Of a stretch of 60,370 nt of DNA, positions 9,181 through 18,247 are shown piece by piece. The notes under the pieces were generated by a model. It had not been told where the DNA came from. It did not search any database and was given only the letters and a program-made list of their open reading frames with translations. The stretch comes from an uncultured Alphaproteobacteria bacterium. Its GTDB lineage: Bacteria > Pseudomonadota > Alphaproteobacteria > SP197. Position 1 is the stretch's first letter. Every line of letters begins with the position of its first letter. The position numbers and the translations under genes were made by a program. Where the stretch lies: positions 1 through 60,370 of the forward strand of contig CALIUG010000048.1 of assembly GCA_938048755.1 (NCBI GenBank), given 5' to 3'.

Positions 9181-10238
9181 GCGAGACGACCGTCACCATC
9201 GCCGGACGGCCCATCGGGCCGGGCCATCGCCCCTATGTCATTGCCGAGCTGTCAGGCAACCACAATGGCGAGCTTTCACGCGCCCTGGAGATCATGGAAG
9301 CCTCGGCGAACGCCGGTGCCGATGCGATCAAGCTGCAGACCTATACGGCTGACACCATCACCATCGATTGCGATGCCGACGACTTCACGATCAAGGGCGG
9401 GTTGTGGGACGGACGCACGTTGTATGAGCTCTATCAGGAAGCCCACACCCCCTGGGACTGGCATGAAGCGTTGTTTGCCAAGGGCCGGGAACTGGGTGTC
9501 GCGGTCTTTTCGTCGCCCTTCGACGATACCGCCGTGGATTTTCTCGAAGGGTTTGATGCCCCGGCCTACAAGATCGCGTCGTTCGAGGCGGTCGATCACG
9601 AACTGATCGCCAAGGCCGCGTCGACCGGCAAGCCGATGATCATGTCGACCGGCATTGCCGACAGCGACGAGATTGCCGAGGCGGTTGCCGTTGCGCGTGG
9701 TGCCGGCTGCCGGGAACTGTTGCTGCTCCACTGTGTCAGCGGGTATCCCGCTCCGGTCGGCGACAGCAATCTTGCAACGATCCCCGATATGGCCGCGACC
9801 TTCGGCACCGCCGTGGGCCTTTCGGATCACACGCCGGGCACGGCGGTTTCCGTCGCTTCGATTGTTCTGGGCGCCTGCGCCATCGAGAAACACGTGACCC
9901 TGCGCCGGTCCGATGGCGGCCCGGACGCTGCCTTTTCGCTGGAGCCTGATGAGCTTGCCGTGCTGTGCCGCGATGTCGCCATGGCCTGGGAGTCGCTGGG
10001 CAAGATCGATTACGGCCTCAAGTCGAGCGAGCAGGGCAACCGTGCGTTTCGCCGCTCGATCTATGCCGTGGCCGATCTTGCTGCCGGTGAGGTGCTCACG
10101 CGCGAGAATGTCCGTGTCATCCGTCCAGGCCACGGTCTTGCGCCCAAGCATCTGCCGGCCGTTCTGGGTCGTACTGCACGGCGTGCCATCAAACGCGGCA
10201 CGCCCATCACAACTGATCTGCTGGATGAAACGTCATGA
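9177..10238 (+). CDS. pseI: Pseudaminic acid synthase, PseI
   Basis: This 353-residue NeuB-family enzyme condenses the 6-deoxy diacetamido sugar with phosphoenolpyruvate. The N-terminal (TIM-barrel) domain has [18 protein letters not shown] and [13 protein letters not shown], all typical of PseI; the C-terminal SAF (antifreeze-like) domain spans about residues 285-350 with RSIYAVADL and [11 protein letters not shown]. It is coupled to pseGH upstream and to a DegT aminotransferase downstream. PseI fits better than NeuB or LegI because the whole Pse pathway precedes it. Confidence 0.94.
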   Translation: MSETTVTIAGRPIGPGHRPYVIAELSGNHNGELSRALEIMEASANAGADAIKLQTYTADTITIDCDADDFTIKGGLWDGRTLYELYQEAHTPWDWHEALFAKGRELGVAVFSSPFDDTAVDFLEGFDAPAYKIASFEAVDHELIAKAASTGKPMIMSTGIADSDEIAEAVAVARGAGCRELLLLHCVSGYPAPVGDSNLATIPDMAATFGTAVGLSDHTPGTAVSVASIVLGACAIEKHVTLRRSDGGPDAAFSLEPDELAVLCRDVAMAWESLGKIDYGLKSSEQGNRAFRRSIYAVADLAAGEVLTRENVRVIRPGHGLAPKHLPAVLGRTARRAIKRGTPITTDLLDETS

Positions 10239-11518
10239 GCAACCTGGCGCTTCTTGGTGGCAAGGCTGAAGTCTGGGGTGCGCTGCGCCCGTTCCGTGCT
10301 CTGGGTGATCGTGAACGTGCGCTGGTCAACGAGGTCATGGATGGCGGATTGCTCTCGGGCTTCTACGGTTCCTGGGGCGATGAGTTCTGGGGCGGACCCA
10401 TGGTCAAACGCCTGGAAGGCCTGTGGTGCGACGCATTGGGCGCCCGCCATGTCGTCAGCGTCAACTCCGCGACCTCCGGCCTTTTTGCTGCCGCCGGGGC
10501 CATCGGGCTTTCTCCCGGTGACGAAGTGATCTGCCCGCCCACCACCATGTCGGCAACTGCTGTCGCGCCGATGTTCTATGGTGCGGTGCCGGTGTTCGTC
10601 GATATCGAGGATGAAACCTTCTGCCTGGATGTCGCTGCCACAGAAGCGGCCATCGGGCCCAAGACCAGGGCAATCTTTGTTGTCAACCTGTTCGGCCATC
10701 CCGCCCGCCTTGCCGAGCTTCGTGCTCTTGCCGACCGTCATGGCATTTTTCTGGTGGAAGACAATGCGCAGGGGCCGTTTGCCATGGAGAACGGCAAGCC
10801 GGCTGGCACCATCGGTCACATCGGCGTCTTCAGTCTGAATGTGCACAAGCACATCCAGACCGGGGAAGGCGGCCTTTGCGTCACCGAAGATGAAGACCTT
10901 GCCCTGCGCATGCAGCTGATCCGCAATCACGGTGAAAACGTCGTGGGCGACGTCGAGGTCGAGGACATCGCGAACACACCGGGCCTCAATTTTCGCATGA
11001 CGGAGCTTTCCGCTGCCGTAGGCGTGGGTCAGATCGAACGGGCGGATGAGATCATCGGCGGGCGCGTCGCCATCGCCGAACACCTGACCGCAGGCATCGG
11101 CGAGATCGAGGGGTTCAAGGTTCCCGCCGTACGGGCCGACTGCCGTCACGTCTATTATGTCTGGACCGCTGATATGGACCCCGATGCCCTTGGCATCCGC
11201 CGTGAAACCCTGCTGGCTGCACTGCATGCCGAAGGTGTGCCGGCTGCGGGTGGTTATGTGCCGCCGCTCTATCGCCTGCCCATGTTCCGCGAACGCCGTG
11301 CCATCGGGCGTGATGGGTTTCCGTTTGCCGGGTCCAACCGGTCCTATGCCGACGGCCTGTGTCCCGTTGCCGAGCGCCTGCATGAAACCGGTTTCGTGAC
11401 CTATGAGATCTGCGGCTTTGATCCCGATGCCAAGCAGCTCGACCAGATGGTTGCTGCCTTCCACAAGGTGTTCGCGGGTCGTGAGCAACTCGCCGCCTGG
11501 GAAAGGGATCAGGCGTGA
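10235..11518 (+). CDS. DegT/DnrJ/EryC1/StrS family aminotransferase
   Basis: This 427-residue PLP-dependent sugar aminotransferase has the PLP lysine K205 in [12 protein letters not shown] and the usual ED-A (VEDNAQG) cofactor-binding stretch. It is clearly different from PseC (no HPVKT) and resembles DegT members that act on deoxysugars or on intermediates with an unusual ketone. It follows pseI with ATGA and precedes an SpsF cytidylyltransferase with GTGA. The substrate is not evident; a second amino group on a nonulosonate or another residue is possible. Confidence 0.85.
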   Translation: MSNLALLGGKAEVWGALRPFRALGDRERALVNEVMDGGLLSGFYGSWGDEFWGGPMVKRLEGLWCDALGARHVVSVNSATSGLFAAAGAIGLSPGDEVICPPTTMSATAVAPMFYGAVPVFVDIEDETFCLDVAATEAAIGPKTRAIFVVNLFGHPARLAELRALADRHGIFLVEDNAQGPFAMENGKPAGTIGHIGVFSLNVHKHIQTGEGGLCVTEDEDLALRMQLIRNHGENVVGDVEVEDIANTPGLNFRMTELSAAVGVGQIERADEIIGGRVAIAEHLTAGIGEIEGFKVPAVRADCRHVYYVWTADMDPDALGIRRETLLAALHAEGVPAAGGYVPPLYRLPMFRERRAIGRDGFPFAGSNRSYADGLCPVAERLHETGFVTYEICGFDPDAKQLDQMVAAFHKVFAGREQLAAWERDQA

Positions 11519-12264
11519 GTCTGCCGCGCACCGTTGCCAGCATCGAGGCCCGCATGGGCTCCAGCCGCTTACCCGGCAAGGTGCTGATGGATGTCGGCGG
11601 AAAGCCCGCCCTGACACGGTTGGCGGAGCGCCTGCGTTGTGTGGAACTGCTGGACGATATCGTGCTCGCCACCACGACCGCGCCCGGTGATGACGCGCTG
11701 GAAGCCTGGGCCCGGGACGAGGGGGTGGCCTGCTACCGGGGCAGCGAGGAGGATGTTCTCGCCCGCGTGGTCGAAGCCCAGCAATCGGTTGGTGGTGAAC
11801 TGGTTGTGGAGGTCACGGGCGATTGCACCTTGATGCCGCCCGATGTCATCACGCTGGGTATCGAGACCTTCCATGCCAACCGCGCCGATGTGGTGAGCAA
11901 TTGCGGGCCTGTGCAGACCTTTCCCATGGGTGCAGATGTCCAGGTCTTTCCGCTGGCCCTGCTGGCCGATGTTGCGGCGACCGTCGATGACCCTGCGGTG
12001 CGCGAACATGTTTCGCTCCACTTCTATGACAATCCCGACCGCTACAGGATTCACAACATTGTCGCGCCGACGCTCTGGCATCAGCCGGACTGGCGTCTGC
12101 AGCTCGATTATGAAGAGGATCTGGCGTTCATCCGTGCGGTCTATGCCGAACTGGAGCCGGTGCATGGTCCTGTCTTCGGACTGCCCGAGCTCATGAACCT
12201 GCTCCATGCGCGCCCCGACCTGGTGGCGCTCAACATCGACTGCGAAGAAAAGGCGGCGCGGTGA
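11515..12264 (+). CDS. SpsF-like cytidylyltransferase (candidate CMP-Pse synthetase)
   Basis: This 249-residue stand-alone nucleotidyltransferase starts with IEARMGSSRLPGK (residues 9-21) and has VTGDCTLM, the hallmarks of SpsF. SpsF-type enzymes replace PseF in some bacteria, so this is the best candidate for CMP activation of the PseI product; the NeuA-type enzyme at 33.1 kb is the alternative. It starts at GTG overlapping the aminotransferase stop and resembles the N-terminal domain of the fusion protein at 4437 (ARMGS-RLPGK, GDC, shared spacing). Confidence 0.85.
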   Translation: MSLPRTVASIEARMGSSRLPGKVLMDVGGKPALTRLAERLRCVELLDDIVLATTTAPGDDALEAWARDEGVACYRGSEEDVLARVVEAQQSVGGELVVEVTGDCTLMPPDVITLGIETFHANRADVVSNCGPVQTFPMGADVQVFPLALLADVAATVDDPAVREHVSLHFYDNPDRYRIHNIVAPTLWHQPDWRLQLDYEEDLAFIRAVYAELEPVHGPVFGLPELMNLLHARPDLVALNIDCEEKAAR

Positions 12265-13259
12265 GCGGGTTCGTGACGGCGCTCTTTGGTTGTGGCCAGA
12301 TCGGTGCGGGATATGCCGCGGATCCGCGCATGGCAGAGCACTACCGGTATGCCAGCCACACCCAGGTTCTGGCCGAACATCCCGCCTATGACTGGGTCGC
12401 TGCCGTGGACCCGGCTGAGAGCCATGCACAGGCATGCGCCGAGCAATTTGGCGTGGTTGCCTCTGGAGATGTCGCCGGCCTTTCCGATCGGGAAGCGATC
12501 GAAGTCGCGGTGCTGGCGACGCCGCCGGGGACGCGCCGGGCCTTAATCGAAGCGCTGCCCAACCTCAAAGCCGTGCTGGTCGAAAAACCGCTGGGTGCCG
12601 ACCTTGCCGAGGCCAGGGAGTTTGCCGCGCTCTGCAAGGCCCGGGGCCTTGTTGTTCAGGTCAATCTGCCGCGCCGTGCCGATGTCCGGCATCGCGACCT
12701 TGCCGAGGGTGGATTGGCCCGCGCCATCGGTGATGTACAGGGCGCCTTCATGATCTACGGCAACGGGCTCCACAACAACGGTACGCACATGGTGGACCTT
12801 GCACGCATGTTGCTGGGCGAAGTGGCGGACGTGAGCGTTCCTGCCGGTGCGACATCCCATGCCGGTAGCCCGCTCGATGGGGATGGCAACATGCCGTTCT
12901 CCCTGGTCATGCAGTCGGGGGTCACGGTGATGGCCCTGCCGGTGGGGTTTGATCACTACCGGGAGAATGCGCTCGATCTCTGGGGCACGGACGGCCGGTT
13001 GTCTCTCGTCAGCGAAGGTCTTCGTTTGTGCCGCTTCGAACGGCGCGAGAACCGCACGACCACGGGTGCCTTTGAAATCGCCAGCGACGACCCGGTCGTC
13101 GAAACCACGTCCATGGGTGAGGCGCTTTATGCCGTCCATGATGATCTGGCCCATGCGCTCCAGTCGGGGACCACGCCGGCCAGCCCGCTTGATTCGGCGC
13201 TGGAGACTTCCGCGGTAATCGAAGCCATTCATGAACAGGCCCTTGCGGTGGCGGCCTGA
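12261..13259 (+). CDS. Gfo/Idh/MocA family oxidoreductase (second copy)
   Basis: This 332-residue protein has the NAD(P)-binding start FGCGQIG (9-15) and the EKP motif at residues 108-110 with K109 as the expected catalytic lysine, plus HNNGTHMVDL as the conserved His region. It starts at GTG coupled to spsF and its stop overlaps the next start by one base (TGATG). It is divergent from the Gfo/Idh proteins at 3472 and 28965, so the three probably act on different sugars. Confidence 0.86.
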   Translation: MSGFVTALFGCGQIGAGYAADPRMAEHYRYASHTQVLAEHPAYDWVAAVDPAESHAQACAEQFGVVASGDVAGLSDREAIEVAVLATPPGTRRALIEALPNLKAVLVEKPLGADLAEAREFAALCKARGLVVQVNLPRRADVRHRDLAEGGLARAIGDVQGAFMIYGNGLHNNGTHMVDLARMLLGEVADVSVPAGATSHAGSPLDGDGNMPFSLVMQSGVTVMALPVGFDHYRENALDLWGTDGRLSLVSEGLRLCRFERRENRTTTGAFEIASDDPVVETTSMGEALYAVHDDLAHALQSGTTPASPLDSALETSAVIEAIHEQALAVAA

Positions 13260-14362
13260 TGCGCATGCTGGCCTATGTCGAAGATCCCGGCGCGGCAAAC
13301 TGGTTCGTGCCCATGGTGCGGGCCATGCCCGATGAGGACATCACCCTCCTGGCCGCAGGCGCAGCGCTCCGTTATCTGCGCGACCGTGGCCTGGAAGCCG
13401 CAAACGTCGGAGAAGATGCAAGGGCAGACGATCTGTTGGTCCAGTATGCGCCGGATCTCGTCGTGACCGGAACGTCGGAGAATCTCGAGAGCCTGGGTCT
13501 TGCACTGATCGATGCCGCGCGGAATGCCGGGATTCCCAGTGCTGCGCCGGTTGATCAGACGGCCAATGCGCAACATCGGTTCCGTGGTACCAGTGACGAT
13601 CCGCTTCGCCATGTGCCCGACCTCGTCATGGTCGCCGATGATATAGCCTTCCGGGCGTTTGCAGGCCTTGGTGTTTCCGAGGCCGCCATCGCGGTCACCG
13701 GCAATCCGCATCATGACCGGGTGCTTTCGGCCGCCGCAGGCTTCTCAGAGCAGGGCCGTGAGCCGCTGCGCCGAGAGACCGTGCCCGGGGCCGCAACGCG
13801 TCCGGTGATCGTCTTCCTTGCCGAGGTCGGCTACGCCGTGAATCCGGAAGCCGACCACTGGAACGCGACCCTCAACTTTGAAGGACGCGACGGCACGGCA
13901 CCGCGGTGTGCCCGCATGCTCGAAGAAGTGCTGGATGCCGTGGAGCAGCTCTCGTCACGGCCCTGGTTCGTCCTGCGTCTGCACCCAAAGAACGCCCAAG
14001 AGGAGTTCGCGGCCTATCGGCAGGAAATCGATCAGGTCAGCACAGGTGGTGATCCCCTGGCACTGGTCTGGGCTGCCGATATGGTCGTCGGCATGTCGGG
14101 CTCCCTTCTGGAAGAGGCCCACCTGATGGGCCGTCCCTGCCTTTCCATCCTGCCCCATGCGGCGGAACGCGACTGGCTGCCCGGGATCGCTTCTGGCGCC
14201 ATTCCCGCCGTTGAGGACCGGGCTGCGCTCCACACACATCTGTCCGGGCCCTGGCAGGCGGCAGAAGTGACCTATCGGGCCGGTGGCGCAGGTGTTGCGA
14301 TGGCCGAGGCGCTGCATCGGCTTGTGACGGCACATCACGGCGCAGCAAGGCAGACGGCATGA
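13259..14362 (+). CDS. GT-B-like surface-polysaccharide protein, function unknown
   Basis: I do not recognise this 367-residue protein with certainty. It has no signal peptide or membrane segment. A segment VTGNPHHDRVL in the middle and a C-terminal stretch VVGMSGSLLEEAHLMGRPCLS resemble the nucleotide-binding half of GT-B enzymes such as UDP-GlcNAc 2-epimerase or CDP-glycerol transferases. It sits between a Gfo/Idh oxidoreductase and a formyltransferase with 1- and 4-nt overlaps. A glycosyltransferase or an NDP-sugar hydrolase related to PseG are both possible. Confidence 0.55.
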   Translation: MRMLAYVEDPGAANWFVPMVRAMPDEDITLLAAGAALRYLRDRGLEAANVGEDARADDLLVQYAPDLVVTGTSENLESLGLALIDAARNAGIPSAAPVDQTANAQHRFRGTSDDPLRHVPDLVMVADDIAFRAFAGLGVSEAAIAVTGNPHHDRVLSAAAGFSEQGREPLRRETVPGAATRPVIVFLAEVGYAVNPEADHWNATLNFEGRDGTAPRCARMLEEVLDAVEQLSSRPWFVLRLHPKNAQEEFAAYRQEIDQVSTGGDPLALVWAADMVVGMSGSLLEEAHLMGRPCLSILPHAAERDWLPGIASGAIPAVEDRAALHTHLSGPWQAAEVTYRAGGAGVAMAEALHRLVTAHHGAARQTA

Positions 14363-15096
14363 CCGGCTCCATGCTCAGGGTTGCGGCGCTCACGACACAG
14401 GACGGCATTCTGGGCGGTCGCATTCTGCGCGGCATGCTGGATGCGGGTGTCGTGCTGGATGCCGTGTTGCTCGATCCAACCCCGTGCAGCGCGCGTGAAC
14501 GCGAGATTCATGCGCTGCGCACAGATGACCGGTTGCCGTCTCTGTCTCTGGCACTCCTGGACGACGCAGGGGTCGAATGCATGGAGGTCGAAGACCACAA
14601 TGCGCCTGGTGCCATCGCGTTGGTGCGTGAGCGCGGCATCGACCTTCTGGTCAACGCTGGCACGCCGCGGATTGTCAGCCCTGCTTTGCTGGATGCTCCA
14701 ACCCTGGGCGTTCTCAACTGCCATCCCGGACGGCTTCCCGATTATCGCGGATCCTGCGCTGTGGAACACGCCATCTTGGAAGAACAACCGGTTGCCAACA
14801 CCGTTCATCTGATGAGCGAAGGCATCGATGAAGGTGCGGTTCTGGAGGTGCGCGAGGTCGATCTGACCGGTGTTGCGACGTATCCCGACCTGCGCGTGGC
14901 GACCTATGTGCAGGGGTTCGCGTTTCTGGGAGCCTGCGTTGCAGCCCTGCAGACCGGCGAGAGAACACGGGACGATTTTATCGAGCAGGGTGCGGGGCGC
15001 TGGAACGGACCGGTCGACGACGCGACCATGTCGGAGGTCGAGGCGCGTGTGGCCGATGGTCGCTATGCCCCTCTGCAGGCGGTCTCGGTGGCATGA
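14359..15096 (+). CDS. Sugar N-formyltransferase-like protein
   Basis: This 245-residue protein of the formyl-THF-dependent formyltransferase family (methionyl-tRNA and GAR formyltransferase fold) has the catalytic set N120, H122 (in NCHPGRLPDYRG) and D157 (in GIDEGAVL). It lacks the C-terminal domain of methionyl-tRNA formyltransferase. In this setting it probably formylates an amino sugar, for example the 5- or 7-amino group of a nonulosonic acid. It is coupled by ATGA to a GNAT gene. Confidence 0.84.
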   Translation: MTGSMLRVAALTTQDGILGGRILRGMLDAGVVLDAVLLDPTPCSAREREIHALRTDDRLPSLSLALLDDAGVECMEVEDHNAPGAIALVRERGIDLLVNAGTPRIVSPALLDAPTLGVLNCHPGRLPDYRGSCAVEHAILEEQPVANTVHLMSEGIDEGAVLEVREVDLTGVATYPDLRVATYVQGFAFLGACVAALQTGERTRDDFIEQGAGRWNGPVDDATMSEVEARVADGRYAPLQAVSVA

Positions 15097-15629
15097 AGCT
15101 GGCCGAACCCCTGATGACCGAACGGCTGATGTTGCGAACGCTCGAGTCCGCGGATGCCGGTGGCGCCTATCTCGCCTGGATGAACGATCCCGAAATCATG
15201 CGCTACACCGAATCCCGGTTCGCCAGCCATGATGCTGCAGCGCTTGAAGGGTTCATCGAAGCGATGAATGCCAGCGCGGACAATCTCCTGTTGGGGCTGA
15301 TCACGGCCGATCAGGGCAATCACATCGGCAACATCAAGCTTGGCCCCATCGACGGGCACCATCAGCGTGCCTGGATCGGCATCATTATCGGAGACCGCGC
15401 ACGCTGGGGGCAGGGGCTTGCCAGCGAAGCCATCGACGCGGTTGCGCATCACGGGCTGACCGATCTGGGCCTGCGCCGTATTGCTGCCGGCATCTATGCC
15501 GATAACCAGGGTTCCGTCGGTGCGTTTGCGAAGGCCGGGTTTCATGAAGTTGCGCGGTTGCCCGGCTGGAGTCTGAGCGAGGGCGTTGCCACCGATGACG
15601 TCATCATGATGCGGGGAGGAGACCTGTGA
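15093..15629 (+). CDS. GNAT N-acetyltransferase (RimJ/RimL-like)
   Basis: This 178-residue acetyltransferase has the RimJ/RimL layout: TERLMLR at the N-terminus, a GxGLA acetyl-CoA loop (RWGQGLASEAI) and NQGSVGAFAKAGF near the end. Homologues in glycan clusters acetylate amino sugars, which is the likely role beside a formyltransferase and the pse genes; ribosomal-protein acetylation is less likely here. Coupled to both neighbours. Confidence 0.85.
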   Translation: MKLAEPLMTERLMLRTLESADAGGAYLAWMNDPEIMRYTESRFASHDAAALEGFIEAMNASADNLLLGLITADQGNHIGNIKLGPIDGHHQRAWIGIIIGDRARWGQGLASEAIDAVAHHGLTDLGLRRIAAGIYADNQGSVGAFAKAGFHEVARLPGWSLSEGVATDDVIMMRGGDL

Positions 15630-16549
15630 ACCTTCTGCGTCAGGCCATCTCGGATCAGCTGTTTCGTCATTCCATCACACGCCATCGCAGCCGTCTGGGC
15701 TGGCGCGATGCGCCGCGTTACAGCGCCGATTGGGAGGCCTGCAGACAGGCCATGGTCGAGCCTTTGCCGGACCCCGGTGACCTCTCTTCCAGCATCACCG
15801 ACTTCAAGCGTGATGGCGTGACGTCGTTTCATTCCCCCGTCACCCAGGCCGTGGCGCGCAGCATGACCGCGACTCTGGCGCGCCGTGAATCGGCAGGAGA
15901 GATGGTCTGGCAGGATGACCCCCAGACCATCGGCAACAACCGATATGCCGGAGAGGTCTGGCGTGATTTCCCCGAACTGGAAGACCTGTTCCGGGCTGAT
16001 CTCGGCATCTTCCTGCAGCACTACTTCGGCTCTCATTACCGCATCTGGTTTGCACTGCTCTATCGCAACAGTCCCAAGCGTGAGATTCGCGTGGGCTCGC
16101 AACGCTGGCACAGCGATTCCGGCCCCGGCAGTTGCGTCAATGTCATGTTTTACCTTGACGAGACCACCCCTGAGGATGGTCCGCTGGAGGCTCTGCCCTG
16201 GCAGGATGCGCTGTCGATCTTCCGCACGGAACGCGCGGCCCTGCGTGGTCAGCCTGATCAGGTTGATGCAGCCGGTGACCGCAATGGTGCGCTTTATGAT
16301 CATTACGAGCGCGTCGTCGCCGATCAGCATCGCAACAAGGTGGTGCAGCCCCATGGGCCTGCCGGACTGGTCGTGCCGTTCCTCAACAACACACTTCACC
16401 GTGGTGGTTTCCCTCAGCCGGGCCATACCCGCACCGCTCTGGTGTTCCACTGTTATCCCGCACGCCAGGCCACGCCCTTTGAGCGTTATCGCGAGCAGGG
16501 TCTGGCCAAGCGTGGCTCCTATCCAAAGGACCCAGGGGAAGACTTCTGA
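15626..16549 (+). CDS. PhyH-like Fe(II)/2-oxoglutarate dioxygenase
   Basis: This 307-residue protein looks like a phytanoyl-CoA-dioxygenase-type hydroxylase: H162-x-D164 in RWHSDSG, distal H258 in NTLHRGGF and R269 about ten residues later in GHTRTAL, which would bind 2-oxoglutarate. All iron ligands are therefore present. It starts at GTG overlapping the GNAT stop, and the next gene starts on the base after its stop. A role in hydroxylating a sugar, lipid or N-acyl group of the glycan is inferred from context only. Confidence 0.75.
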   Translation: MNLLRQAISDQLFRHSITRHRSRLGWRDAPRYSADWEACRQAMVEPLPDPGDLSSSITDFKRDGVTSFHSPVTQAVARSMTATLARRESAGEMVWQDDPQTIGNNRYAGEVWRDFPELEDLFRADLGIFLQHYFGSHYRIWFALLYRNSPKREIRVGSQRWHSDSGPGSCVNVMFYLDETTPEDGPLEALPWQDALSIFRTERAALRGQPDQVDAAGDRNGALYDHYERVVADQHRNKVVQPHGPAGLVVPFLNNTLHRGGFPQPGHTRTALVFHCYPARQATPFERYREQGLAKRGSYPKDPGEDF

Positions 16550-18247
16550 ATGTCTGACATGCCCATGATGAAGGCGGCGCGGGGCTTCGCCCAGGAAGCA
16601 CGGCTGGTGGCGGGAGACGTGGTCAACCGCGTGCGTGCCATGTCGCCTGGGGCGCGTCGGGTTGCGCGCGACAACATGGCGCTGCGCCGCCAGGGATGTG
16701 ATCTGCTCAACGCGCTGTCGCGTCGGGATCAGGCGCCGGCCTATACCCGGGTTCTGATCGACGGCATGTGGGACAATCCCAATTACTGGACACGCTATGC
16801 CTTGCTGCGTGCCGCCCTGGGCCTCGACAAGGCACAGGAGGCGGGCATTCTGGGCCCCTTCAACCGCGAGAGGGTGACCGCCTCCTTCGACGGCCTGGGC
16901 ATCACCACACTGCACGACTTCACCGTGGATCGCCGCGCCCGTGCCCGGCACAGGGATGCGGCGCGACGCATGGCTGATGCGATCACCAGTGCCGATGATG
17001 CCATGACCCTGGTCTGGCCCCACGGATTCCCGGCGGCGATTGCCTATGACGGCGTCATCCGGCGTCAGCGGCGCGGCGATGTCGATCCAGATGATCCGCT
17101 GCTGGCCGATCATCTTGCCGAGGCGCTGGCCTGCCTGGCCGCGGCAGAGCGCATCCTGGATGAAGCCGATCCGGAACTTCTGGTGCTGAGCCACGCCATC
17201 AACTTCGATTTTGCAGCCCTTGCCTGGCTCGCACTCAAGCGTGGCACGGACGTGGTGGTTGCCTATGGCAACTATGGTGCGAACCGGTTTCTGCGGATCG
17301 ATTCCGAAGAAGCGCTCTATGACTTCTCCAATGTGCCAAGGCGCGACCAGTTTGACGGTGTCTCGCCGGATTCCTTCGATCGCCTGCGTGCCAGCGGCCG
17401 TGCGCTGATGTCGGATCGCCTGGACGGTGCAACCGACGACCTCGGCGCGGTCTATGCCTTCCAGCGCACACGCGCGGCTTCGGGGCGCGATCAGATCATC
17501 GCCGATCTGGGTCTTGATCCCGACAAGCCACTGGTCTGCGTCTATGCCTCCAACTGGTTCGATTTCCCCCACGGCGCGCACATGAGTCACTTCCGCGATT
17601 TCCGTGACTGGATCGATGCGACGCTGGAGGTCGCCTGTGCCACGCCGGAGGTAAACTGGCTGTTCCGCCCCCATCCCTGTGATGTCTGGTATGGCGGGGT
17701 CAACGGTCCCACGCTGGCCGACCTGGTCAATGCCACCGACGAGGCCCATGTCCGCCTGATCGCCTCGGACTGGAACGGCCACGACCTGATGCGCGCGGTC
17801 GATGCGGGGATCACCTATTTCGGAACGGTGGCGATTGAACTCGCCGCAAGCGGCAAACCTGCCCTGCTGGCAGATCTTGGTTGGTATGGTCACCTGGGCG
17901 TGGCCGTGTTGCCGGAAAGCCGGGCTCACTACCTCGATCTGCTCGGGAAAAACTGGTGGGAGTCGCTTGACCCTCGAGAGGCCAGGAGCCGCGCGGAAGC
18001 GTTTGCAGGGTGGTGGTTTGCCATGCCCGACTGGCTCGCTCCGGCGCGTCTGCGTGACGATTCGAACCAGGAAGACATCTGGAAGACGCTGCCGGACTGG
18101 CGGCGTGATGGCACTGAAGCCATCGAGCGTGAGATTGCCTCCATTCGGAGCTGGGCACGGTCCGGGGAGCGCCATCTCCACGTCTTTCGCTGGCTCGAGG
18201 AACTCGAAGGTTCCCAGACCGTGACGGCAAAGGCCGTGAACACATGA
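16550..18247 (+). CDS. Capsule-polysaccharide-type glycosyltransferase (KpsC/KpsS-like)
   Basis: This 565-residue soluble protein carries FRPHPCD around residue 373, a motif seen in capsular polysaccharide export and initiation transferases of the KpsC/KpsS/LipB type, followed by TYFGTVAIELAASGKPAL, a GT-B donor-binding-like loop. The first 200 residues are not recognisable. A role in adding Kdo-like or nonulosonic residues is plausible because those families act in Kdo linker synthesis. It overlaps the GSCFA gene by ATGA. Confidence 0.62.
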   Translation: MSDMPMMKAARGFAQEARLVAGDVVNRVRAMSPGARRVARDNMALRRQGCDLLNALSRRDQAPAYTRVLIDGMWDNPNYWTRYALLRAALGLDKAQEAGILGPFNRERVTASFDGLGITTLHDFTVDRRARARHRDAARRMADAITSADDAMTLVWPHGFPAAIAYDGVIRRQRRGDVDPDDPLLADHLAEALACLAAAERILDEADPELLVLSHAINFDFAALAWLALKRGTDVVVAYGNYGANRFLRIDSEEALYDFSNVPRRDQFDGVSPDSFDRLRASGRALMSDRLDGATDDLGAVYAFQRTRAASGRDQIIADLGLDPDKPLVCVYASNWFDFPHGAHMSHFRDFRDWIDATLEVACATPEVNWLFRPHPCDVWYGGVNGPTLADLVNATDEAHVRLIASDWNGHDLMRAVDAGITYFGTVAIELAASGKPALLADLGWYGHLGVAVLPESRAHYLDLLGKNWWESLDPREARSRAEAFAGWWFAMPDWLAPARLRDDSNQEDIWKTLPDWRRDGTEAIEREIASIRSWARSGERHLHVFRWLEELEGSQTVTAKAVNT

